The notes beneath the pieces were generated by a model, which ran no database searches, was not told the origin of the DNA, and saw only the letters and a list, made by a program, of their open reading frames with translations. This document shows, in pieces, positions 44,206 through 52,399 of a stretch of DNA of 64,000 nt (positions are counted from its first letter, which is position 1; each line of letters starts with the position of its first letter). A program made the translations under genes and the position numbers. The DNA is from JALYNX01 sp963746905. Its GTDB lineage: Bacteria; Actinomycetota; Acidimicrobiia; Spongiisociales; ZC4RG35. The DNA is taken from positions 186,001-250,000 of the forward strand of contig CAVVCY010000002.1 in the NCBI GenBank assembly GCA_963746905.1, given 5' to 3'.

Positions 44206-44527
44206 CATTCAGGGGATTCGTCCGAAGACGATGCCCAATCCTGTCAGTTATGAGTTTGCAATTGGGTCTCGGATCTGTGAGAGATCCGAGAGCTTCGATT
44301 GCTGCAATGCCTACCACCGAAGCCGACGAATCGACCTGATGGCAAGCGGTTGCTGGCTTTTGGCACATTGTTCAGTTGTCAAGGAGCCCAAAGCTCCCAC
44401 ACCGGGTGTCAGGCAGGCCGGCGACCAAATCGCTGCCCCGATACATACGTCAATCGCGTTGAACGCGAGACAAGTCCCTCACCGGGTGGTGGGGGACCCG
44501 GGAAGTGAATCCCGGGCCGAACGTCGA
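44206..44527 (-). other. rRNA operon leader
   Basis: About 320 bases between the promoter and 16S. Contains one strand of the 16S processing stem (44362-44386) and several GC-rich hairpin candidates (for example CCCGGGA/TCCCGGG around 44497-44519). No protein-coding frame is credible. Confidence 0.7.
44362..44386 (-). promoter_or_regulatory. 16S processing stem, 5' strand
   Basis: Minus-strand CTCCTTGACAACTGAACAAT and following bases; partner of 42481-42504. Confidence 0.75.
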
Positions 44528-44555
44528 ATAGTACCGACCTCAGAAATCTAGTCAA
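44528..44555 (-). promoter_or_regulatory. rRNA operon promoter
   Basis: Minus-strand -35 TTGACT (44550-44555) and -10 TACTAT (44528-44533) with a 16-base spacer, immediately after the tyrS stop codon. Transcription should start near 44520. Confidence 0.75.
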
Positions 44556-44557
44556 GT

Positions 44558-45748
44558 TCATTCAGAGAGGCGGACAAAGCGTCGCTTGCCCACCTTGAGA
44601 ACCCGCCCCACAAGGGCCTCTCGAGCCATCTCGCCATCGGCCACGACCTCACCGTCGAGTCGGACCGCCCCCTGCGCCAGGAGCCGACGGGCCTCCGAGC
44701 CGGACTCCCCTGAGACCTCCCGCACCAGGGCGGACATCTGCACATTGTTGCCCGCCGGCAGAGAGAACTCCTCGATGTCGTCGGGGATCCCGCGATCGCG
44801 GAAGACCTGGTCGAATCCGACCTCCGCCTCGGCAGCTGCTTCGTCGCCCCAATAGAGAGCGGTGACGGCGCGAGCCAGTTGGCGCTTCACCTCACCGGGG
44901 TGGAGCTCGCCTGAGGCCAGACCCGATTCGATGCGCTCGACATCACCGGGATCGAAGTCGGCGGCCAGTCGGAACCATTCCGGCATCACCTGATCGGGGA
45001 TGCTCATCGTTTTGCCGAACATGTCGGATGGCGAGTCCTCGACGCCGATGTAGTTACCGATCGACTGGGACATCTTCTTGGAGCCGTCGGTTCCCACCAA
45101 TAGCGGCATGGTCAGCGCCACCTGTGGCTCCTGGCCGTAGCGCTCTTGAACCACCCTCCCCATCATCAGGTTCCAGAGTTGGTCGCTCCCACCCAATTCG
45201 ACATCGGCTTCCACAGCCACCGAGTCATATCCTTGGAGAAGCGGGTAAAGGAACTCCATCACCGATATCGGGCTCCCCTCCTGGTAGCGGTTGGCAAAAT
45301 CGGAGCGCTCCAACATCTGGGCGACCGTCGCGGCCGAGGTGAGCTCCAACAGCCCACCCATGTCGAGCGCACCAAGCCACTCGGAGTTGCGTCGAATCTC
45401 GAGGTGCTCGTCGAGAAGGACCTTGCGGAATTGCCCGAGGACGTTCTCTGCGTAGCCGTTGACCTCCTCGGCGGTGAGGCGCTTGCGGGTATCGCTCCGC
45501 AACGACGGGTCACCGACCCGGGCAGTGAAGTCACCAACGATCAGGACCGCGGTATGGCCCAGCTCCTGAAAGTGACGCAACTTTCGCAGCACCACGGCCC
45601 AGCCGAGCGTGACCGATGGAGCAGTCGGGTCGAGCCCGAGTTTGACCCGAAGCTGGCGCCCGCTGATCAGCTTCTCGAGCAGCTCGTCCTCCGGGACCAC
45701 CTTGTCGGCGTGGCGGAGTAGGTATGGAAGCTGGTCGGCGGGCGTCAT
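44558..45748 (-). CDS. tyrS: Tyrosyl-tRNA synthetase with altered HIGH motif
   Basis: 396 residues from ATG at 45748. The class I core is clear (VKLGLDPTAPSVTLGWAVVLRKLRHFQELGH, VLIVGDFTARVGDPS, SDQLWNLMMGR) and the KMSKS loop is DGSKKMSQSIG. The HIGH signature, usually HLGH in this subgroup, reads T47-L-G-W50: both histidines are replaced. The C-terminus has an S4 RNA-binding domain (EARRLLAQGAVRLDGEVV). Charges tRNA-Tyr. Everything else is normal, so the change may be lineage-specific rather than inactivating. Confidence 0.92.
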   Translation of the reverse strand: MTPADQLPYLLRHADKVVPEDELLEKLISGRQLRVKLGLDPTAPSVTLGWAVVLRKLRHFQELGHTAVLIVGDFTARVGDPSLRSDTRKRLTAEEVNGYAENVLGQFRKVLLDEHLEIRRNSEWLGALDMGGLLELTSAATVAQMLERSDFANRYQEGSPISVMEFLYPLLQGYDSVAVEADVELGGSDQLWNLMMGRVVQERYGQEPQVALTMPLLVGTDGSKKMSQSIGNYIGVEDSPSDMFGKTMSIPDQVMPEWFRLAADFDPGDVERIESGLASGELHPGEVKRQLARAVTALYWGDEAAAEAEVGFDQVFRDRGIPDDIEEFSLPAGNNVQMSALVREVSGESGSEARRLLAQGAVRLDGEVVADGEMAREALVGRVLKVGKRRFVRLSE

Positions 45749-45784
45749 GGTCGGCGCGAGGGTAAACCACGCCAAGCCAATGCC

Positions 45785-46348
45785 TCAGCCTCCGTTGGCC
45801 GTAGACGTGGCGGCGATGAATCGCCAGGGAAGATCACGTGCCTTGGAGATACCGACCCGCGGTGTGGCCATGACCAGCTGTGGCGGGGCGCCCGGCTCGA
45901 GGCGGAGGGGAGAATCGTGGTCGAACAGATTCGTCCCGTCGTGTGAGCCGTCGATTCCAAGGGCCTGGCACAGTTTGCCGGGGCCGTTCGCCAACTCGGT
46001 ATCACGGCCCCGCCGAGCCCGTGCGGTCCCGACACCGTCGACGACCTCCCCTCCCCGGAAGAGAATCGCCCACCCGGTGCCTTCCGGGCCAGCCGATACG
46101 TTGGCACACCAATGCAACCCATAGGACCGATACACATAGAGCGTGCCCGGGCGCTCGAACATCGACCCATTGCGAGCGGTGGGGCCTCTGAAGGCATGCG
46201 ATGCCGGGTCATCTTGGCCCCGGTAGGCCTCGACCTCGTTGACCCTCACCGCGACAGAAGACGATCCGATCGTCGAGACGAGCACGGCCCCGAGCAACCG
46301 GGGGGCGGCTACCTCCGGTGGCCCGGCGAGTTGTGCGACTAGATCCAC
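45785..46348 (-). CDS. 3-methyladenine DNA glycosylase (AAG/Mpg family)
   Basis: 187 residues. Removes alkylated purines from DNA. Active-site segment VRVNEVEAYRGQDDPASHAFRG with the general-base glutamate, SMFERPGTLYVYRSYGLHWCANV and the ANGPGKLCQALGI loop are diagnostic. Lies between pheT and tyrS, same strand. Confidence 0.92.
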   Translation of the reverse strand: MDLVAQLAGPPEVAAPRLLGAVLVSTIGSSSVAVRVNEVEAYRGQDDPASHAFRGPTARNGSMFERPGTLYVYRSYGLHWCANVSAGPEGTGWAILFRGGEVVDGVGTARARRGRDTELANGPGKLCQALGIDGSHDGTNLFDHDSPLRLEPGAPPQLVMATPRVGISKARDLPWRFIAATSTANGG

Positions 46349-46357
46349 TGCAATGGC

Positions 46358-48742
46358 TCAGGCCCCGCGGAGTTGCGCGCCGACGGCGGCGGCCCTCTCG
46401 ATCATCGCCTCTCGCACCGGTGACACTTCCTCGTTGGTGAGGGTGCGGTCCGGTGCTCGGAGCCGGTAGCGAATGGCCAACGCCCGCGACCCATCGGGGA
46501 TCCCGGGGCCCCGGAACTCGTCGAAGACTCGCGCCGACTCCACCATGCCCTCGCCCGCACCAACGGTCGATGCCAGCACTGAGGACACCGGGATCGAATC
46601 GGACACAAGGAACGAGAGGTCAAAGTCGACCGGTGGGTACACCGATGGCGACTCGGACTGCACCAAGCCCAGCGGAGCCAACAGAGGATCCAGGTCGAGC
46701 TCGGCCACCGCGACGCGGCCCGGGATCTCATATGCCACGGCCACGGCGGGGCTCAACTCACCGACGTACCCGATCGGGGTCTCGTTCAGAGTGACCTCCG
46801 CAGTTCGCCCCGGATGATATCCGGGCGGGGTTGCGGCCCTGAGGCCGATTCCATCGAGGCCAAGAGCCTGGGCGACATGGCGCAGGATTCCCAGGGAGAT
46901 GCGCCCGTCGGCATCGAGGCCAGGATCATCGAGCGTCGCCGCGCCAATCGGCCCTACCGCCACCCAGGCCAAACGATCGACTTGCTGCGGGAGCCTCGGG
47001 TCTTCGATTGCAGGTCTGGCCGCGAATACGCCGCCGGTCTCGAACAGGGCCACCGACGATGCCCCGTGTGAGAGGTTGAAACGGACTGCGTTGAGCAGGC
47101 TGGGCAGCATGGTCGGCCTCAACCTCCCCTCTTCGTCCCGCAGCGGATTCTTCACCCGGAGCACGTCACCGAGGGACACCCCAAACTGCAGCACATCTTC
47201 CTCGCCGACAAATGGCAAGGTCACCGCCTGACTGATGCCGATCCCCACCAGGGACCGGTGCAGAGCCCGCAGCCGCTTCTGCTCGGGTGTGAGCCCCCCG
47301 GCCGGGCCGGTGGGCAATGTCGCGTCAAACTTGTCGAAGCCGTGGATTCGGGCGACCTCTTCAACGAGATCGGCAGGACGGGTGACATCGGGCCGGAACG
47401 TCGGTGCCACGACCGTCATCGGGTCTTCACCTTCGACGCCCATCCCGAGCCGACTCAGGATCGCACCCACCTCCTCGCGCGTGAACCCGGGCCCGAGCAG
47501 GCGGGTCACTTCGGAGAGTTCGAGTTGAATTGTCACCGGCTCAACGACAGTGCCTACGACGTCGACAGCAACCTCAGGCACCTTGCCGCCCGCCAGTTCG
47601 GCAACCATGGCGGTTGCCCGGCGATTCGCCTCGTCGGCGAGGTTGGGGTCGACACCCCGTTCGAAGCGGGTCGATGCCTCCGAACGGAGGTTGTGCCGAC
47701 GTGACATATACATGATCGTCGGCGGGTCCCACGAGGCAGCCTCCATCAGAACATTGACCGTTGAGTTGGACACCTCGGAACGAGCGCCTCCCATGGTCCC
47801 CGACATCGAAGTCGGCCCCTCGTCGTCGTAGATGATCAAGTCCTCGACGCTGAGCATCCGCGTTTCATCATCGAGTGTGACTAACTGCTCACCGGCCACT
47901 GCTCGCTTGACGATCAGGTGGTCTCCGACGATCGAATCGGCGTCAAAGGAATGGAGCGGGTGACCCAGCTCCAACATGACGTAGTTGGTCACGTCGACCA
48001 CGTTGGAAATGGCCCTCATCCCCGCCTTCGCCAGACGGTGTCTCACCCACAAAGGCGACTTCCCAATCGTGACTCCACGGATCTCGCGCGCAGTGAACCT
48101 TCGACATCCCATAGGGTCACCCAGCTCGATCTCAATGGCGGTTGCCCCGGGGACGGTTTTCAGCTCACGCTCCGGCGTCAGATGTGGAAGGTCGAGGTAG
48201 GCGCCGAGGTCGCGAGCTATCCCCCGGAGGGACATTGCGTCGGGGCGATTCGGTGTGACGGTGATATCGAATACGACATCGGGAAGCTCGACCAACTCCG
48301 AGAATTCGATTCCAAGGTCCGGCTCGCCATCAAGAACCAGGATCCCCGTGTGGTCATCCCCGAGCCCGAGCTCGCGATCCGAGCAAATCATCCCGTTTGA
48401 GTCAACGCCGCGAATCGTCCGGCGACCGATCTCGAACCCTCCGGGAAGAACCGCCCCGGGCCGGGCCACGGCGACGTATGCCCCGCTCTCGAAGTTCCAG
48501 GCGCCGCAGATGATCTGCTCGGGGCCTTCACCGACATCCACCTGGCACACCCTGATCTTGTCGGCATCCGGATGGGCGTCGATGTCGACCACCTGACCCA
48601 CAACGACGCCAGACCAACCGGCTTCGAGCAGTTCGACGCCCTCCACCTCGTGCCCGACCATGGCAAATATGTCGGACAGCTCGGCGGGTGAGAGCTCGGG
48701 AAGGGTGATGAACTCGGAGAGCCAGCGGAGCGGGACCTTCAC
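46358..48742 (-). CDS. pheT: Phenylalanyl-tRNA synthetase beta subunit
   Basis: 794 residues from GTG at 48742, overlapping the pheS stop as GTGA. Domains in order: EMAP-like tRNA-binding domain (GVVVGQVVDIDAHPDADKIRVCQVDVG), B3/B4 editing domain, B5 domain, catalytic-like core, and C-terminal anticodon-binding FDX-ACB domain (SVYPPVDFDLSFLVSDSIPVSSVL ... SLAIRYRLRAPDRTLTNEEV-type end). Forms the alpha2-beta2 enzyme with PheS. Confidence 0.95.
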   Translation of the reverse strand: MKVPLRWLSEFITLPELSPAELSDIFAMVGHEVEGVELLEAGWSGVVVGQVVDIDAHPDADKIRVCQVDVGEGPEQIICGAWNFESGAYVAVARPGAVLPGGFEIGRRTIRGVDSNGMICSDRELGLGDDHTGILVLDGEPDLGIEFSELVELPDVVFDITVTPNRPDAMSLRGIARDLGAYLDLPHLTPERELKTVPGATAIEIELGDPMGCRRFTAREIRGVTIGKSPLWVRHRLAKAGMRAISNVVDVTNYVMLELGHPLHSFDADSIVGDHLIVKRAVAGEQLVTLDDETRMLSVEDLIIYDDEGPTSMSGTMGGARSEVSNSTVNVLMEAASWDPPTIMYMSRRHNLRSEASTRFERGVDPNLADEANRRATAMVAELAGGKVPEVAVDVVGTVVEPVTIQLELSEVTRLLGPGFTREEVGAILSRLGMGVEGEDPMTVVAPTFRPDVTRPADLVEEVARIHGFDKFDATLPTGPAGGLTPEQKRLRALHRSLVGIGISQAVTLPFVGEEDVLQFGVSLGDVLRVKNPLRDEEGRLRPTMLPSLLNAVRFNLSHGASSVALFETGGVFAARPAIEDPRLPQQVDRLAWVAVGPIGAATLDDPGLDADGRISLGILRHVAQALGLDGIGLRAATPPGYHPGRTAEVTLNETPIGYVGELSPAVAVAYEIPGRVAVAELDLDPLLAPLGLVQSESPSVYPPVDFDLSFLVSDSIPVSSVLASTVGAGEGMVESARVFDEFRGPGIPDGSRALAIRYRLRAPDRTLTNEEVSPVREAMIERAAAVGAQLRGA

Positions 48743-49788
48743 GAGAACTGCCTCAGAAAGCGCAGGTCGTTGTCTATGAAGTGCCGGATGTTGTTGATTC
48801 CGTGCCGGACCATGGCGAGACGCTCGACACCCATTCCGAAGGCAAAACCGGACAACCTGGAGGGGTCGTAACCCACGGCTTCGAAGACGTTGGGATCGAC
48901 CATCCCGCAACCGAGCATCTCCAGGTACCCCGCTCCCCCACACACCCGGCACCATGACTCGCCACCGTCGCAGGCGAAACAGGAGACATCGAGCTCGGCG
49001 CTGGGCTCGGTGAACGGGAAGAAGTGAGGGCGGAGGCGAATCGTGGTCCGGGAGCCAAAGAACTCCTTGGCGAAGTGGGTCAGCGTCCCCTTGAGATCGG
49101 AGAAGGTGATGGAGTCGTCGACGGCCAACCCTTCGATCTGGTGGAACACCGGCAGATGCGAGGCGTCGATGGTGTCGGTGCGATAGACCTTCCCCGGCAC
49201 TACCACGTACACCGGAGGTGGGTTCTGCTGCATCCAGCGGACCTGGCTAGGTGAGGTCTGCGTGCGCAACAACAGCTCATCGGCCGGATCCCCATAGTCC
49301 AGATACATGGTGTCTGACTCGAGTCGGCTCGGATGTGTGGGCGGCGTGTTGAGCGCATCGAAGTTGTACCAACCGAGCTCGGCTTCGGGGCCGGAAGTGG
49401 TCAGGTATCCGAGGCCAACGAAGATGTCGACGACCTCGTCGATGGTCTGTTGGATCAGATGCAGCGATCCACGAGGGAAGTTGACCGCCTCCAGGGTGAC
49501 ATCTATGCGATCACCGGTCAGACGATGCTGCTCATCGAGAATCGAGAGGGCGACACGCCGTCGGGCGACCAGACTTTCGATTTCAGACGTGACCTCGTTG
49601 AGCCGGGCGCCTACGACGGGTCGTTGAGCAGGCTCCAGACCCCCCATGGCGCGTCGCACCGCTCCGACGGCTGAGCTCTTGCCGAGAAGCGAGCTCTCGA
49701 CCGTTTCCAGCTCTTCGACGGACCCTGCGCCGTCGACTCTGGCGGCGGCTCCGGAAAGAGCATTTTCCAGCTCCGCGATCACATCCAT
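48739..49788 (-). CDS. pheS: Phenylalanyl-tRNA synthetase alpha subunit
   Basis: 349 residues. An N-terminal coiled coil is followed by the class II catalytic core: motif 2 region VYRTDTIDASHLPVFHQIEGLAVD, FFPFTEPSAELDVSCFACDGG (with extra cysteines CFACDGGESWCRVC, a possible zinc-like cluster) and motif 3 GMGVERLAMVRHGI. Upstream partner of pheT. Confidence 0.95.
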   Translation of the reverse strand: MDVIAELENALSGAAARVDGAGSVEELETVESSLLGKSSAVGAVRRAMGGLEPAQRPVVGARLNEVTSEIESLVARRRVALSILDEQHRLTGDRIDVTLEAVNFPRGSLHLIQQTIDEVVDIFVGLGYLTTSGPEAELGWYNFDALNTPPTHPSRLESDTMYLDYGDPADELLLRTQTSPSQVRWMQQNPPPVYVVVPGKVYRTDTIDASHLPVFHQIEGLAVDDSITFSDLKGTLTHFAKEFFGSRTTIRLRPHFFPFTEPSAELDVSCFACDGGESWCRVCGGAGYLEMLGCGMVDPNVFEAVGYDPSRLSGFAFGMGVERLAMVRHGINNIRHFIDNDLRFLRQFS

Positions 49789-49800
49789 GTGGGCGGCAGG

Positions 49801-50580
49801 TTAGAGGGGTCGCTGGCGCTCCCCGTACTTAGTACCAAGTACTTGGTGCTTGGACAACTCATAGACGATGATGCCGGCTGCCATTGCAGCGTTGAGACTC
49901 TCGAAGCCTCCTGGCATCGAAATAGTGACCCGGGAGGAAGCGCCGGTCACCACCGCTTCCGGGAGACCTGACGCTTCGTCCCCGATCAATACCGCATACC
50001 GGGCATCCTCCAGGCTCGAAGGTTCCTCCCCACCGGCGACCACCGTGGCCAGAGTCTGATAGCCCAACTGATGTATCTCGTCCAGGGACTCAACAGCCAC
50101 TGCTCCAGTCCGAAAATGTGCTCCCGCCCCAGCTCGAAGCACCTTTGACGCCCATGGGTCGGCCGTGCCGTCGGTGTAGGCGAACGACCAACCGAACCCG
50201 GCTGCGGTTCGGATCATGGTTCCGACATTGCCCGGATCGCCGACTCCCCAGGCCACGAGCACATGCTTGGAGCCCAGAGACGGTTGGGACGGGATGTTGA
50301 TGACTGCCACCGGACCGCGCGGGCTCTTGGTCCCGGCCACCCGGGCCAATCCGCCCTCATCGACCAAGACAAGCTCGAAGCCACGTGATTCCGACAAGTC
50401 TGCCGTTGCTCGATCACCTTCGAGGGCAAAGACAAGCGACGGCTCGAACCCGGCAGAGAGAGCCTCTTGGAGAAGGTGCGGGCCTTCGATGAGGGCTTGG
50501 CTGCGGTCCCGGCGCTCCCTGGCGCGATGAAGCCGGGCCGCCTCCACCACCGAGCGGTTCTTGTGGTTGCGGACCGGCAT
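49801..50580 (-). CDS. SpoU/TrmH-family RNA 2'-O-methyltransferase
   Basis: 259 residues from ATG at 50580. N-terminal L30e-like substrate-binding domain (ALIEGPHLLQEALSAG) and a C-terminal SPOUT knot with motif 1 GDPGNVGTMIRTAAGFG, motif 2 AVLIGDEASGLPEAV and motif 3 ISMPGGFESLNAAMAAGIIVYEL. Likely methylates rRNA (TsnR/RlmB group) or tRNA. Follows rplT on the same strand, as in many bacteria where it lies between rplT and pheS. Confidence 0.9.
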   Translation of the reverse strand: MPVRNHKNRSVVEAARLHRARERRDRSQALIEGPHLLQEALSAGFEPSLVFALEGDRATADLSESRGFELVLVDEGGLARVAGTKSPRGPVAVINIPSQPSLGSKHVLVAWGVGDPGNVGTMIRTAAGFGWSFAYTDGTADPWASKVLRAGAGAHFRTGAVAVESLDEIHQLGYQTLATVVAGGEEPSSLEDARYAVLIGDEASGLPEAVVTGASSRVTISMPGGFESLNAAMAAGIIVYELSKHQVLGTKYGERQRPL

Positions 50581-50603
50581 CACTTTCGCCTGCTTGGGGG
50601 CCG

Positions 50604-50954
50604 CTAGCCCTGCTTGGAAGCCTCAACAAGTTGGGCGAAGGCACCCGGGTCGTTCACGGCCATCTCGGCGAGCATCTTGCGATCGACCTCGATGTCGTTG
50701 GCTTTCAAACCGGCGATCAACTGGTTGTAAGTGGTCCCGTTCTGACGTGCCGCAGCATTGATCCGGGCGATCCAGAGGCGGCGGAACTCACCCTTGCGAG
50801 CGCGGCGGTCGCGATAGGCGTCCTGCATCGCATGCATGACCTGCTCATTGGCGGTGCGGTACCGCCGGCTCCGGGAGCCCTTGTAGCCCTTGGCGCGGTC
50901 GAGGACCTTCTTGTGCGACTTCTTGGCGTGAACCGCGCGTTTTACACGTGCCAT
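50604..50954 (-). CDS. rplT: 50S ribosomal protein L20
   Basis: 116 residues, usual length. Basic N-terminal arm (ARVKRAVHAKKSHKKVLDRAKGYKGSRSRRYRTANEQV) and globular part with WIARINAAARQNGTTYNQLIAGL. Binds 23S rRNA early in assembly and may repress the infC-rpmI-rplT mRNA. Confidence 0.97.
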   Translation of the reverse strand: MARVKRAVHAKKSHKKVLDRAKGYKGSRSRRYRTANEQVMHAMQDAYRDRRARKGEFRRLWIARINAAARQNGTTYNQLIAGLKANDIEVDRKMLAEMAVNDPGAFAQLVEASKQG

Positions 50955-50972
50955 CTCATACCTCCTGGATCC

Positions 50973-51167
50973 TCAGCGACCGAGCAGCTTCTTGGCAGTT
51001 TTGGCATCCCCGGGAGCGAGCTCGACCTCTCCTGCCCTGCGGCGAAAAACGTGCTTGCCCTTGGCCAACTTGAGATGGCCGCGCCCTGACTGGCCTCTCA
51101 TGAGCTTGCCGGACCCGGTTACCTTGATGCGTTTCTTGGCTCCGCTGTGGGTCTTCATCTTTGGCAC
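50973..51167 (-). CDS. rpmI: 50S ribosomal protein L35
   Basis: 64 residues, MPKMKTHSGAKKRIKVTGSGKLMRGQSGRGH..., standard L35. Between infC and rplT. Confidence 0.97.
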   Translation of the reverse strand: MPKMKTHSGAKKRIKVTGSGKLMRGQSGRGHLKLAKGKHVFRRRAGEVELAPGDAKTAKKLLGR

Positions 51168-51185
51168 AGCGTCCTCCTGTTTTGG

Positions 51186-51731
51186 TTAATTCTCTTCGCT
51201 GCTCTCGGCTGCGGCTCTTGCCTTCTTCGCCGGCGCCAGCACCATCGTCATGCTCCGACCCTCGATTTTGGGAACCTGCTCCACGACACTGACATCTAGT
51301 AACTCCTCAGCGAGACGGTCGAGGAGGTCTTTCCCGAATGCGGGTCGTTCCTGCTCTCTGCCCCGGAAACGAATGGTCACTTTGACCTTGTCCCCGTCGG
51401 CCAGGAAGTCCTTGGCCTTTCGCTTGGTGATGTCGAAGTCGTGATCACCGATCCGCACTTTCATGCGGAGCTCCTTGATCGTGGTTCGAGTTTGCTTCTT
51501 TCGAGCCTCGCGCTGCTTGACGGATAACTCGTACTTGTACTTCCCGTAATCCATCAGGCGGCACACCGGCGGTTTGGCGTTGGGTGCCACTTCGACGAGA
51601 TCCAGATCGAGTTGCTCGGCTAGCCAAAGGGCCTCGTCGAGCTTCTTGACCCCGACCTGGGAGCCATCGGGTGCGACTACTCGCACCTCTTTCGCTCTAA
51701 TCGCGCCGTTCACGCGGAGCTCGTTGGTGAT
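51186..51731 (-). CDS. infC: Translation initiation factor IF-3, apparent ATC start
   Basis: 181 residues if initiated at ATC at 51731. This codon lies 7 bases after a strong AGGAGGT and aligns with the start of IF-3 proteins (TNELRVNGAIRAKEVRVV). ATG/GTG starts further upstream would put the Shine-Dalgarno sequence inside the coding region and add a leader (HLHSTGGNS) that is not family-like. Non-standard AUU/AUC starts of infC are known to allow IF-3 to repress its own synthesis. Core motifs: VEVAPNAKPPVCRLMDYGKYKYE and VKVTIRFRGREQERPAFG. Confidence 0.93.
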   Translation of the reverse strand: MTNELRVNGAIRAKEVRVVAPDGSQVGVKKLDEALWLAEQLDLDLVEVAPNAKPPVCRLMDYGKYKYELSVKQREARKKQTRTTIKELRMKVRIGDHDFDITKRKAKDFLADGDKVKVTIRFRGREQERPAFGKDLLDRLAEELLDVSVVEQVPKIEGRSMTMVLAPAKKARAAAESSEEN

Positions 51732-51762
51732 GCTGTTACCTCCTGTTGAGTGCAAATGAGAA

Positions 51763-51786
51763 AGCAGCAAGCGAAAACTTGCTGCT
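51763..51786 (-). promoter_or_regulatory. Hairpin in the infC leader
   Basis: Minus-strand AGCAGCAAG pairs with CTTGCTGCT (9 bp, loop TTTTCG), followed by TTCTCATTT about 15 bases before the infC Shine-Dalgarno. It resembles an attenuator or L20-responsive leader element; function is inferred. Confidence 0.5.
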
Positions 51787-51934
51787 CATGGCCGGCAAGG
51801 CCGGTGTCGTGGACCTCGACTCGCCTCTGTCGTCGTCGATCGGGCGGCCGGGTGGGGAAGCAGCAGCTTCCGCTCTTGCGTTCAGTTGTCCCTGAGAGGA
51901 TACCAGCCGGGATTGCCCTATCACCAGCCCGATG

Positions 51935-52399
51935 TCAGGCTCCGCTCAGGTCTCGAATCGCAGTGGCGCTGAGGATGGCTGCCTCCGCGGCCTCGGCGCC
52001 CTTGTTCGCTGCGCCATCGCCGGCCCGTTCCAGCGCCTGCCCGTAGTCGTGAACGGCAAGGATGGCATTGGCCACCGGGACCCCGTTCTCCAGCGCGACC
52101 GCAGCTATCCCAGCGGTGGATTCGCGGACCACTATCTCGTAATGGTCGGTGTCTCCTTTCACCACGGTGCCGATTGCAATAGCGGCGTCACAGCCATTCG
52201 CGATCAGACTCTTGGCGGCAACCGGCAATTCCAGGGCACCGGGCACTCGCAGAATCGTGATCTCGGTGACCTCCATCTCCTGAAGGCGGTCAACCGCACC
52301 CTGGAGCAGGCGATCGGTCACTCCCTGGTTCCAACTAGCTACGGCGATGCCGATATGCAACCCGGCACCGGACTTCGAGCCCTCCACGACGCGGATCAT
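51935..52399 (-). CDS. ribH: 6,7-dimethyl-8-ribityllumazine synthase
   Basis: 154 residues from ATG at 52399, overlapping ribBA as ATGA. Recognised by IAVASWNQGVTDRLLQGAVDRL, VPGALELPVAAKSL, IGTVVKGDTDHYEIV (with the catalytic histidine in HYE) and NGVPVANAILAVHDYGQALERAG. Condenses the pyrimidine product of RibD with dihydroxybutanone phosphate. Last gene of the rib operon. Confidence 0.95.
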   Translation of the reverse strand: MIRVVEGSKSGAGLHIGIAVASWNQGVTDRLLQGAVDRLQEMEVTEITILRVPGALELPVAAKSLIANGCDAAIAIGTVVKGDTDHYEIVVRESTAGIAAVALENGVPVANAILAVHDYGQALERAGDGAANKGAEAAEAAILSATAIRDLSGA

